The notes beneath the pieces are model-generated. The model ran no database searches and had not been told where the DNA came from. It saw only the letters and a list, made by a program, of their open reading frames with translations. Below, piece by piece: positions 1 through 7,394 of a stretch of DNA of 18,210 nt (position 1 is the stretch's first letter; each line of letters starts with the position of its first letter). Origin of the DNA: Thermoplasmatota archaeon (GTDB lineage: Archaea; Thermoplasmatota; E2; DHVEG-1); assembly GCA_022866015.1 (NCBI GenBank), contig JALHTX010000045.1:1-18210 (forward strand), read 5' to 3'. The translations under genes and the position numbers were made by a program.

Positions 1-237
1 ATCCATACCTGTAGTTGAATAACGAGTATGGCCTAATCCTATATTGCCCGGTGTATTAATCTTTTTATCATCATTGAAGATCTCACGGACAAGACCTGCA
101 TCTTTTGTAACATGAATGTTGCCATCATAGGTTAATTTGCCTGCTGAACTCTGTCCACGATGCTGTATTGAAAATAAAGCATGATAAATTGTTCGTGAAA
201 CTGGTTCTCCCCCAATAATTCCTACTATACCGCACAT
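1..237 (-). CDS. purF: Amidophosphoribosyltransferase, N-terminal part (runs off window)
   Basis: First 79 residues of glutamine PRPP amidotransferase, which makes phosphoribosylamine from PRPP and glutamine in the first committed step of purine synthesis. The protein begins MCGIVGI, so Cys2 becomes the N-terminal nucleophile of a class II (Ntn) glutaminase once Met is removed. It continues with IQHRGQSSAG (residues 24-33) and GNIGLGHTRYSTTG (64-77), both PurF signatures; the latter contains the glutamine-binding Arg. GlmS or glutamate synthase would differ in these blocks. The residue after QHRGQ is usually Glu or Asp and is Ser here. The phosphoribosyltransferase domain lies outside the window. 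There is no Shine-Dalgarno sequence before the ATG, and an AT-rich box sits about 25 bases upstream, so the mRNA is probably leaderless. The family call is firm. Confidence 0.93.
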   Translation of the reverse strand, partial: MCGIVGIIGGEPVSRTIYHALFSIQHRGQSSAGKLTYDGNIHVTKDAGLVREIFNDDKKINTPGNIGLGHTRYSTTGMD

Positions 238-261
238 GTTAAAAAAGGGAATGAACAAGCA

Positions 262-271
262 TTATTTAATA
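262..271 (-). promoter_or_regulatory. Likely purF TATA box
   Basis: Read on the minus strand this is TATTAAATAA, with 24 bases between it and the purF ATG. The spacing places transcription initiation at or next to the start codon, matching the missing ribosome binding site. This is inference from spacing only. Confidence 0.45.
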
Positions 272-345
272 ATTCTTTATTTTGGAGAAAATATGTATTT
301 ATTTCATTTTTGAAAATTAAAAAAAGGATAAAAAGGAATTTAATT

Positions 346-1599
346 TTAGATATCTTCCCATTCTTTAAGGACCGACTGCCAGCGATATTCTTTAACACCG
401 GGTATTTCTTGGACTTTACGAAGTATACGTTCATAGCCTTTTACAAGTGTACGTGTATGTATCTTAACTATGAAATCATATGGTCCTGCAAGTGCAGCAA
501 CCCTATTTACCCCTTTGATAGTCCATAAACGTTTCATGGTACCTTCAATGGGATAACCGGGTTCCATTTTTATAAAAACATATGCTTTTGTAAGAGCAAG
601 AGCAAATGTAGAAATTCCAAGCATCATTATAATCATACCAATTATTTTAATCAGTAATAGTATTGGATCTGTTGGAAAAGGATCAGCTAATCCAAAATAT
701 GATAAAACTATGGTAACAGGTATACTAAATATTATAACAGATGACCTTACAGCCTGAGCAATACTTGCTTTACCAATACCAAGAGATCTAATATATAATA
801 CAAATGAGAAAAATGTACCAAAAGCCATAGCAAACATCCAGCCGAAAAATTGAACTGATGCTATAAAACCTTCAATAATGTTCGTTGTATTATTAAATAC
901 ATCAAAAATTAAGGTAATTAAAAGTGTAAAAGATAAAGCAAAGATAACATTCCATAGTCTAATGTTTATTGCGTCATTAGGCCTTTCATTAATTTTCATC
1001 ATCTTTAATTTTCTTTGATAGAAGCTAAAAAGCATTGAGCCTGGATTAATAACCAAAAAAACAATAACTAGAGCAGAAACACTAATAGTACCAGTAAGAC
1101 TAATAGAACCAAGAATTGCACCAAAAGTTACTATTACTGATGATTGAATATCAATAAGTGTTGGTGTATCCTTATCAGTAATTGACTCAGCTATTACAAG
1201 ATATAAAATAACAATTTGAGAAAAAGGAAGAATTACTGATGGACTATGCCCAAGGTCTTTATCATAAAAAAGAGCAAAATAACCAATAGTCGTAATAGCG
1301 TTACCTAGCCCTGCTAGTATATGATAAAAAACCTCTTTTTTTCTAATCAGTCTTATACGTCTAAAAGAAGGATCAAGAAACATTGAACCAATACTTTTCC
1401 CATTAAATGGAATGGAAAGAAAAGCACTACATGAAAAAGATACAATAAGTGCTAGAATAAAACAGGAAATAGATAAAATCCAATAATTATCAATTAAATC
1501 TCCAGCAATAGTATCAATACCTGAACTTACAGCAGAAATAATAGCTGATGCAAAAGCAAGAACAAAAAATAGGTATCTTTTCCTAATTTTTATCTTCAT
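346..1599 (-). CDS. DMT/EamA-like transporter with C-terminal Lrp/AsnC ligand-binding (RAM) domain
   Basis: 417 residues. Residues 8-337 hold about ten hydrophobic segments (roughly 10-28, 40-63, 90-112, 120-138, 152-182 counted as two, 212-235, 245-270, 283-302, 313-337), the layout of drug/metabolite-type (EamA-like) permeases. A soluble tail from about 339 has the alpha-beta pattern of the RAM domain of Lrp/AsnC regulators: AYVFIKMEPG, then LAGPYDFIVKI, then IPGVKEYRW. Lrp RAM domains bind amino acids and oligomerise, but no helix-turn-helix precedes this one, so it is not a DNA-binding regulator. It is translated from an ATG overlapping the stop of the upstream RAM gene (ATGA), so the two are coupled. 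I infer amino-acid-gated transport or export; the substrate is unknown. The membrane and RAM calls are firm, the exact transporter family less so. Confidence 0.8.
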   Translation of the reverse strand: MKIKIRKRYLFFVLAFASAIISAVSSGIDTIAGDLIDNYWILSISCFILALIVSFSCSAFLSIPFNGKSIGSMFLDPSFRRIRLIRKKEVFYHILAGLGNAITTIGYFALFYDKDLGHSPSVILPFSQIVILYLVIAESITDKDTPTLIDIQSSVIVTFGAILGSISLTGTISVSALVIVFLVINPGSMLFSFYQRKLKMMKINERPNDAINIRLWNVIFALSFTLLITLIFDVFNNTTNIIEGFIASVQFFGWMFAMAFGTFFSFVLYIRSLGIGKASIAQAVRSSVIIFSIPVTIVLSYFGLADPFPTDPILLLIKIIGMIIMMLGISTFALALTKAYVFIKMEPGYPIEGTMKRLWTIKGVNRVAALAGPYDFIVKIHTRTLVKGYERILRKVQEIPGVKEYRWQSVLKEWEDI

Positions 1600-1835
1600 G
1601 CTGTTATCTCTTTTTCTATAATCTGAGTAGTTGTTTTCATTACACCATTAATCATTTGGATGTTGTCAGTTACCTTAAGAAGTCTACCTAAACTTTTAAC
1701 CTGAGCACGAACAACTATATCATATTCACCTGCAACAATTGAAATCTTTGCAATATCTTCTATTTTCCTCATTTCTTCTATTGCTTTATCGTTGTTACCT
1801 GGTTTCATGTTTAATAGAATGTATGCATTAATCAT
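1596..1835 (-). CDS. Stand-alone Lrp/AsnC-type RAM domain protein
   Basis: A 79-residue protein that is a single RAM (Lrp/AsnC ligand-binding) domain: AYILLNMKPG at 4-13, VAGEYDIVVRA at 35-45 and a closing beta-strand near the end. It has no DNA-binding domain. It aligns block by block with the tail of the transporter encoded next (shared MxPG, AGxYD, and INGV versus IPGV). The ATG at 1835 is preferred because GGTGA (1842-1846) lies 6 bases upstream; a longer reading from TTG at 1862 would bury that site. Its TGA stop overlaps the transporter ATG. RAM domains form dimers and octamers, so it probably co-assembles with the transporter tail or senses the same ligand. Free RAM proteins (SraA/LrpC-like) are known in archaea; pairing with a RAM-tailed permease is the unusual point. 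Confidence 0.82.
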   Translation of the reverse strand: MINAYILLNMKPGNNDKAIEEMRKIEDIAKISIVAGEYDIVVRAQVKSLGRLLKVTDNIQMINGVMKTTTQIIEKEITA

Positions 1836-1871
1836 TTTTTTCACCTTATTTGAGACGCGCAACTAAGACCT

Positions 1872-1880
1872 CTATTTAAA
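1872..1880 (-). promoter_or_regulatory. Likely promoter (TATA) of the RAM-transporter operon
   Basis: Minus-strand TTTAAATAG, about 37 bases before the ATG at 1835. It predicts a start near 1850 and a leader of about 15 bases that still contains the GGTGA ribosome binding site. It lies in the 133-base divergent spacer shared with the small plus-strand gene at 1969. Confidence 0.45.
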
Positions 1881-1921
1881 TTTAACTATATAATTCTTTA
1901 TTTTATAGGAGTAAAATAAGG

Positions 1922-1934
1922 AAAGATTTAAATT
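1922..1934 (+). promoter_or_regulatory. Promoter core of the 62-residue protein gene
   Basis: The string AAAGATTTAAAT (1922-1933) has a purine-rich BRE-like part followed by an AT-rich TATA element. It predicts initiation near 1953, just before the ribosome binding site GGAGGT at 1956-1961. The same 12 bases occur at 16283-16294 in front of the ribosomal-protein cluster. Confidence 0.55.
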
Positions 1935-1968
1935 ACTTGATATTATTCTCCTTGCGGAGGTAAAAAAT

Positions 1969-2157
1969 ATGGCCTTTACACACGAAGGATGGACATTATA
2001 TTGTAGAGATGTAAAACTTAAAGGTGGGAAAAACCAGAAAATATTCTTCTTTAGTAAGAGGACACCAAAGAGTGGATCACCCTGTGATAAACCAGCAAAT
2101 TATAATGTTGGAGTAAACAAAAGAACTGGTCTCCCATATCTTAAAAAGAAGGAATAG
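1969..2157 (+). CDS. Small conserved archaeal protein, function unknown
   Basis: 62 residues, basic, with no signal peptide or membrane segment. It has a central YCRDVKLKGGKNQ-IFFFSKRTPKSG block (residues 11-36) and ends VGVNKRTGLPYLKKK. I recognise this from short uncharacterised archaeal proteins, including haloarchaeal ones with a similar NKRTGLPYLKK ending, but I know no function. Two cysteines (Cys12, Cys39) are too few for a zinc ribbon unless the protein dimerises. The start is well fixed: GGAGGT lies 7 bases before the ATG, the strongest ribosome binding site in the window. The gene stands alone, divergent from the RAM operon, and is followed by a T-rich tract. Its size, charge, strong translation signals and shared promoter core suggest a highly expressed, perhaps nucleic-acid or ribosome-associated protein; that is inference. 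Confidence 0.85.
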   Translation: MAFTHEGWTLYCRDVKLKGGKNQKIFFFSKRTPKSGSPCDKPANYNVGVNKRTGLPYLKKKE

Positions 2158-2205
2158 AATTTTTTTAGGTTTCTTTTCTTCTTTCTCTTTTTATTTTTTT
2201 AAAAA
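2158..2205 (+). terminator. T-rich terminator tract
   Basis: Directly after the stop at 2157 come successive T-runs (seven Ts at 2159-2165, then TTTTC/CTTTT blocks and another seven-T run near 2194-2200). This is the usual hairpin-free archaeal termination signal. Confidence 0.6.
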
Positions 2206-2225
2206 AAAATGAAAAATGTTTTAAA

Positions 2226-4214
2226 TTAGCTATATCCACCAATTTTTAAACTTGGATCACCGAACAACTCCCATTGTTGCACCATTTTAACATCCATTTT
2301 AGAATCATCATCAAGGAAAAGATTTAGATATTCTGTAATTGTTTGACCATGATTTAAACCTAAAATTTCGTTATTTTCAATACCATAGAGTTCTAGGAAT
2401 CTTAACTCAAGCCATCCATCTAAAACTTCAAGATAGTCAACGATACCGTTATTATTTTGATCTCCATCACCATGAGTGCCTAGTCCAGTGTTTGCAATTG
2501 TTGCAATAGCGCCACCATTTGGTTTACTTGTAAGCCACCAAGCCCAACAATTTGGCACCCATTCATTGTACCAGAATTGCCCAACTTTACCTTTTTTCAA
2601 ACTGAAATATTTGAAGCCTTCCTCACGAATACCCAATAAAATATTCCACATGGTTACATCAAACTGAGCATTGTGACATCCACCAACAACTGTAATAGGC
2701 TGTTTTTCTCTATTTTTAAGATTAACCATGTCTTGCAATTGATATCCTGAAACCCAGTTAGAACTGTTCGCTGGTTCAAAATGTGTACCCCAAGATGCTG
2801 GATTTCCATGCCCACAAAAATATGCAAAACCAGCACCCTGATTAAATGCTTCATTCACTGTTTCACGATTTATATCATCAAATGTTGCATAGACCTTTAA
2901 TGGATTAAAACCCGGCATTACATCAATTGCAGCTTCACAAGCAAGCTCTCCTTCGTTTACAACAACATCCTCAGGCCATTGACCAGTATTTATATAACTA
3001 TCTCCACCTACTAAAAGGAGGTTGTTAAACCATTCCTTATCACAGGGTTTTTGTTCATATTCAATGATTTTATTGACCATTACTCTAACTTCGGGGATAT
3101 TTCGACATGGGAGTCGCCCAAGATATACATCAGGATAGCTATCCATATCTTCCTTGAAAGTTTCATTCCAAACTGCAAAAATATCATCAAAATTTGAATC
3201 CCAACTAGAAAAATTACCCTCACCATCAAAGATATCTGCATAATATAAATCACTAATAAAATACTGTTCAGGATATTCTTGTTCATCAGATGGAATTACA
3301 TGGCTATAGCGAACAGGAAAATTCCAAGTATTTGTCTGTCCTTCTCTGCCACCAACAAGCAAAACATATGTTATATCCCATTTCTCAATAGCCTCTTTAA
3401 TAAAGTATTTAATTTGCTCTTGTTCATCTCGACCATTTAAAGAATTACTCATAATACTATATATATCTTGCAAACTATACAACTCTGTTTTTATATTATG
3501 TTCACTTTTAAAATTAACAAGAGGTTCTAAATATTTTATAAAATTTTGAGGTGCAATAATAAGAAGATCACGTTTATACTCAGGTTGAATAATCGGTTCT
3601 ATTGGTTGTTGATAAGTAATAGATACAGTTATATTTCTGATAAACTCAATTTGATTATCACCAGGTATATAACGAACAGGATATACTTTTAAGACTAGAA
3701 ATGTTGTTCTTTCCCCATAAAAAAGCCCTCCACCAGTATGATAAGAAACCCAATTCTTAGGATATATATCTTCACTTTTGTATATACTTAAATCCATTGA
3801 GATAAAATTGATATTAACTCCATTATCATAAGAAGCACCACAAAAAATAAGTGGAAAAGAAAGATTCATAATTTCAGGAGTAGAATACTCATAGTCTAAA
3901 CTAATTATTTTACTCCCAAATTTAAGATTAAACATACTAAGGTTTACAGGAAGAACAGGTTTACCTGGATCATAATTAAAATACTCAAACGGGTTATGGT
4001 TAGTTTCATTAACTCGTACAACTGAATAGTTGTTATAAGGTACAACTTCAGGTATCGAAAAATTAAACTTCAACTCAAAAGTTGTAGTAGCAAAGTTTGT
4101 TGTTTTAAAGATTTTATTTTTTTCTGTTTGTAGTTGAGACCCAAGAACATTTAAACAATTAGATGATAAAAAAATTGAAATTATTAAAAAAGTTATTAGT
4201 TTCTTAAAGTTCAT
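2226..4214 (-). CDS. Secreted gingipain-like cysteine peptidase (family C25)
   Basis: Predicted extracellular endopeptidase of 662 residues. A signal peptide follows the chosen ATG (MNFKKLITFLIISIFLSS, hydrophobic 7-19). Residues ~25-210 look like the beta-rich C25 propeptide, then the catalytic domain starts with RDLLIIAPQNF, followed by YVLLVGG and VYLGRLPCRN. The catalytic dyad is visible: His469 in FCGHGNP and Cys513 in VGGCHNAQFD. Near 585-596 a DQNNNGIVDYLE loop matches an EF-hand/dockerin-like calcium site. The chain ends at ELFGDPSLKI, the usual end of the peptidase domain, with no sorting or Ig domain after it. I chose the ATG at 4214 because GAGGG lies 10 bases upstream and the signal peptide then starts correctly; an in-frame ATG at 4256 adds 14 charged residues without a binding site. 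C25 peptidases are reported in MBG-D archaea. Cleavage specificity cannot be read here. Confidence 0.9.
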   Translation of the reverse strand: MNFKKLITFLIISIFLSSNCLNVLGSQLQTEKNKIFKTTNFATTTFELKFNFSIPEVVPYNNYSVVRVNETNHNPFEYFNYDPGKPVLPVNLSMFNLKFGSKIISLDYEYSTPEIMNLSFPLIFCGASYDNGVNINFISMDLSIYKSEDIYPKNWVSYHTGGGLFYGERTTFLVLKVYPVRYIPGDNQIEFIRNITVSITYQQPIEPIIQPEYKRDLLIIAPQNFIKYLEPLVNFKSEHNIKTELYSLQDIYSIMSNSLNGRDEQEQIKYFIKEAIEKWDITYVLLVGGREGQTNTWNFPVRYSHVIPSDEQEYPEQYFISDLYYADIFDGEGNFSSWDSNFDDIFAVWNETFKEDMDSYPDVYLGRLPCRNIPEVRVMVNKIIEYEQKPCDKEWFNNLLLVGGDSYINTGQWPEDVVVNEGELACEAAIDVMPGFNPLKVYATFDDINRETVNEAFNQGAGFAYFCGHGNPASWGTHFEPANSSNWVSGYQLQDMVNLKNREKQPITVVGGCHNAQFDVTMWNILLGIREEGFKYFSLKKGKVGQFWYNEWVPNCWAWWLTSKPNGGAIATIANTGLGTHGDGDQNNNGIVDYLEVLDGWLELRFLELYGIENNEILGLNHGQTITEYLNLFLDDDSKMDVKMVQQWELFGDPSLKIGGYS

Positions 4215-4395
4215 AATTTTTATTCCCTCGTATTTATTAATTCTAGTATTTTTCATGCGTTTTGGATTTATAAGTTTTTTTACAATTAATCTATATATTT
4301 ACTATATTTTTGATGAAAACTACAAAATAGTTTTATAGGCTTTAATAGTAAATTTCAAAAAAATGTTGAAATAATAAAGTAATTTAGAAATACAG

Positions 4396-4404
4396 TTATA
4401 AATC
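4396..4404 (+). promoter_or_regulatory. Likely TATA box of the phosphoglucose isomerase gene
   Basis: TTATAAATC lies about 45 bases before the ATG at 4449 and predicts initiation near 4425, leaving a leader with the binding site GAGGTGA (4432-4438). The spacer 4215-4448 is shared with the divergent C25 gene and shows nothing else I can name. Confidence 0.5.
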
Positions 4405-4448
4405 AACTTTTGTTTTTGAAATAAGAGGTTTGAGGTGAAAAAAATAAA

Positions 4449-5765
4449 ATGGATCCCCTAGTTTTTTTGTATAATGATAGCTTAATTTCATCTGAAGAGC
4501 TTGTAAATTACGCGGAAAAATTAATAGAAGAAATAGATTGCATGAACAAAGCAGTTAATTTACAATACGAAGATGATAGAGCATCGATTAATCTACCTGA
4601 TGATAAGCATGCATTAAAAAAAGTTAAAGCACTTATAGACGAAAAAAAGAAATTAAAACCACGTTGTCTAGTTGTCATAGGTATCGGTGGAAGTAATCTA
4701 GGAACACTGGCCGTGCAAGAAGCAATATTGGGAAAACTGTATAATCAAATAAATCCAGATATAAATGTGTTATATGCTGATACTGTTGATTCTGATTTAA
4801 TAAATGATATAATAAAAATTATTGAACCAATTTTGAATAAAGGAGAAAATATTATCATTAACTGCGTGAGTAAATCAGGAGGGACTATTGAAACTATAGC
4901 CAATTTTGAGATATTAGTTCAAATGCTTAAAAAATATAAAAAAGATTATGAAAAATATGTGATTATTACATCTGATAAAAACTCAAAATTATGGAATTTT
5001 GCATTGGAAAAAGGATTTGATCTTTTAGAAATACCAAAAAAGGTTGGAGGAAGATATTCTGTTTTTTCGAATATTGGTTTATTTCCATTAGGATTGCTTG
5101 GAGTCAATATCGATCAACTCTTGGAAGGCGCACGTGATATGAAAACTAGGTGTTTAGATATTAATCTACTTAATAATCCAGCAGTTATAAGTGCTACACT
5201 AATTTATCTTCATCATAAAAAAGGTAAAAACATCCATGATTTATTTTTAGTTGGTAATAATCTAGAATCAGTTGGAAAATGGTATAGACAATTAATGGGT
5301 GAGAGCATTGGCAAAGAATTCAACAAAGAGAAAAAAAGAGTTTTTGAGGGAATTACTCCTACGGTTTCACTAATTTCTGTCGATCTTCATTCAATGGCAC
5401 AGATATATCTTGGGGGACCTTACGATAAATTTACTACATTTGTCAATGTGAAAAAAAATAATTCAAATGTAGTTGTACCTAATATAAATGAATATTCAAA
5501 TTTAGTTGATGTGATACAAGGAAAAGAATTAAAACAAATTATGGATGCTATTTTTATAGGAGTAAAAACAGCTTTTAAAAATGTAAAAAGACCTTTTACG
5601 GAAATAATTTTACCAGATAAATCAGAGTATTCAATAGGACAGTTGTTACAGTTCAAGATGATAGAAATGATATATCTTGGTTTTTTATTAAATGTAAATC
5701 CTTTTGATCAGCCAAATGTTGAAGATTATAAAATTGAGACAAGAAAAATATTGCATGGAAATTGA
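4449..5765 (+). CDS. pgi: Glucose-6-phosphate isomerase (classical SIS-fold type)
   Basis: 438 residues. Interconverts glucose 6-phosphate and fructose 6-phosphate in the cytoplasm, serving glycolysis and gluconeogenesis. It belongs to the bacterial/eukaryotic sugar-isomerase fold rather than the cupin-type PGI of Thermococcales. Visible motifs: GIGGSNLG (78-85), phosphate-binding SKSGGTIET (141-149), GGRYSVFSNIGLFPLG (200-215), the catalytic Glu285 in LMGESIGKE, His314 in DLHSMAQIY, and Lys428 in NPFDQPNVEDYK, so all active-site residues are present. The length matches the short archaeal/Gram-positive form. The ATG has GAGGTGA 10 bases upstream. It stands divergent from the C25 peptidase with a secreted M28 peptidase 76 bases downstream; the latter has its own promoter, so this is not an obvious operon. 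Confidence 0.95.
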   Translation: MDPLVFLYNDSLISSEELVNYAEKLIEEIDCMNKAVNLQYEDDRASINLPDDKHALKKVKALIDEKKKLKPRCLVVIGIGGSNLGTLAVQEAILGKLYNQINPDINVLYADTVDSDLINDIIKIIEPILNKGENIIINCVSKSGGTIETIANFEILVQMLKKYKKDYEKYVIITSDKNSKLWNFALEKGFDLLEIPKKVGGRYSVFSNIGLFPLGLLGVNIDQLLEGARDMKTRCLDINLLNNPAVISATLIYLHHKKGKNIHDLFLVGNNLESVGKWYRQLMGESIGKEFNKEKKRVFEGITPTVSLISVDLHSMAQIYLGGPYDKFTTFVNVKKNNSNVVVPNINEYSNLVDVIQGKELKQIMDAIFIGVKTAFKNVKRPFTEIILPDKSEYSIGQLLQFKMIEMIYLGFLLNVNPFDQPNVEDYKIETRKILHGN

Positions 5766-5805
5766 CGGTTAACGTTTAAATCCATCTGAAAAATAGCTGA
5801 AAATA

Positions 5806-5815
5806 TTTATATATT
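5806..5815 (+). promoter_or_regulatory. TATA box of the M28 peptidase gene
   Basis: TTTATATATT is centred about 31 bases before the ATG at 5842, predicting an mRNA that is leaderless or has only a few bases of leader. No ribosome binding site is visible. An ATGATG pair at 5832 opens a frame that stops after six codons. Confidence 0.5.
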
Positions 5816-5841
5816 AAGAATTGAATTATTTATGATGATTT

Positions 5842-7146
5842 ATGAAAAATAGATTAAAATATATTTCTATTATAGTTTGTAGTAGCCTTTTTTTAACTAT
5901 TAATGTCTCTGCGTTATCTGAAAAACAAATCTTACCAGTGAATAATTCTTCATTTGATGATATTGATATTGTTGAAATGATCAATTCAGTTAACGAATCC
6001 AAAGTACTTTATTACTATCAAAATCTTATGAAGTTTGGGGTGAGATATACAGGAACTTCTAATTGTACTATGGCTGGAGATTGGATATATAATGAGTTTG
6101 AACAAATTGGTTTAAACGTAGAATTTCATGAATGGAATTTTGAAAAATATAAAAGTAAAAATGTTGTAGCAACCATTCCTGGAAAGGATTTTTCGTCTAA
6201 TGCAATATTTATCCTCTGCGCTCATTATGATACTTTCAAAATTTCTCCCGGTGCAAATGATGATGGTTCAGGAATTGTTGCAGTACTTTGTATTGCTGAG
6301 ATTTTAAGCAAATATTCATTTAATCATACAATAAAATTCATCGCATTTTCTGGAGAAGAAGTTGGCACATATGGAAGTTTTACATATGCTCGTGATGCAT
6401 ACAATAGAAATGAAAATATTGTCGCTGTTTTAAATCTTGATATAATCGGTTATGCTGATACTAGTGAAGGCGGAAAAATATTACGTTTTTTTCATGAAGA
6501 ACCATCTACATGGATAGCTGATTTTGCTAAAACAATCAGCTCAAAATACATAGATATTAATGATATGAATATCGAAAATCTGCCAAATTACCCTGGAGCA
6601 GATAATCAAGCTTTTGTAGATTATGGATACGACGGGGTTTGGATTGCTCAACATGACCCAAATCAAGTTGGTCATTCAAAAAATGATACACTGGAACATA
6701 TTAACCTTACATACCAAATAAAAGCAACAAAACTAATGCTAGCTATTCTTACCGAGCTAGCAATTAAACCAATCAACATTCAAGTAATTTTACGTACACC
6801 ACTAAAAGGAATGGGATATTTCAATGATAACCCATTTATAGAATTACCGTTTGCTAAATATTATTGGCAGAGATTACGCGGAATTACAATTGCTTTTGGA
6901 AGACCAACAGCTAAAGCAGAGGTAATTTGTAAAGAAAAAGTAAGATACGTTATTTTTACAATAGATGACACGTTCATTTTTTGGGATGACACACCACCTT
7001 ATGAATGGAAAATTCAGGGAAAATTTTATCCACTAATAGGTAGGCATACATTAAAAGTATATGCATATTCTGAAACTGGTGAAATGCATATTGATCAAAT
7101 GGATATTATTTTTTTAACATTATCTTATCAATATGGAAAATGGTAA
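5842..7146 (+). CDS. Secreted M28-family zinc aminopeptidase with C-terminal beta-domain
   Basis: 434 residues. A signal peptide (MKNRLKYISIIVCSSLFLTI, cleavage near VSA-LS at 23-25) implies export. Residues ~45-310 are an M28 di-zinc peptidase with the full metal set: His128 in AHYD, bridging Asp140 in GANDDGSG, the catalytic and metal pair Glu172-Glu173 in FSGEEVG, Asp200 in LNLDIIGY, and His278 in VGHSKND. M28 enzymes remove N-terminal amino acids from peptides. Residues ~315-430 (IQVILRTPLKGMGYF, DDTPPYEWKI, GRHTLKVYAY) look like an Ig-like domain, common on archaeal secreted proteins for attachment or substrate contact. With the C25 endopeptidase nearby it would complete extracellular protein digestion. 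The ATG at 5842 begins the signal peptide directly. Substrate preference is unknown. Confidence 0.9.
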   Translation: MKNRLKYISIIVCSSLFLTINVSALSEKQILPVNNSSFDDIDIVEMINSVNESKVLYYYQNLMKFGVRYTGTSNCTMAGDWIYNEFEQIGLNVEFHEWNFEKYKSKNVVATIPGKDFSSNAIFILCAHYDTFKISPGANDDGSGIVAVLCIAEILSKYSFNHTIKFIAFSGEEVGTYGSFTYARDAYNRNENIVAVLNLDIIGYADTSEGGKILRFFHEEPSTWIADFAKTISSKYIDINDMNIENLPNYPGADNQAFVDYGYDGVWIAQHDPNQVGHSKNDTLEHINLTYQIKATKLMLAILTELAIKPINIQVILRTPLKGMGYFNDNPFIELPFAKYYWQRLRGITIAFGRPTAKAEVICKEKVRYVIFTIDDTFIFWDDTPPYEWKIQGKFYPLIGRHTLKVYAYSETGEMHIDQMDIIFLTLSYQYGKW

Positions 7147-7394
7147 AAAAATAATTACATAATAATTTTCTAATATTAAACGGCTGAAAAAATTATCAAA
7201 AATTTAAAACTTATTTCTAAATTAGATAGTATAAAGGTATAAAAATTATTAAATTTTTTTTTAATTTAACAAATAACCTTTTTATTCTATATTATTACAT
7301 TATATTTAATTATATTAACTTTCAAAAACCTTTTTTTAAAACTTTTTTCGTTTTTTTAACTTATATTTTATTAAAACGATTATTAAGGAGAGTT
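7147..7394. other. AT-rich convergent spacer with T-tracts on both strands
   Basis: No credible frame. The plus strand has T-runs at about 7252-7262 and several between 7330 and 7360, able to end transcripts of the M28 gene. A-rich stretches near 7147-7152 give T-runs on the minus strand for the facing gene. TATA-like strings occur by base composition. I see no repeat or conserved structure. Confidence 0.4.

Noticed and set aside
2476..3286. Open frames on either strand within the C25 gene
   Set aside because: They are short, lack binding sites and family features, and lie within a gene with complete catalytic motifs.
4215..4256. Upstream ATG at 4256 for the C25 peptidase
   Set aside because: It adds 14 charged residues before the signal peptide and has no binding site; ATG 4214 has GAGGG upstream and starts a normal signal peptide.
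5831..5838. ATGATGA resembling a C/D-box guide RNA box C
   Set aside because: No box D or guide arrangement follows; it is the spacer directly before the M28 start and opens a six-codon frame.
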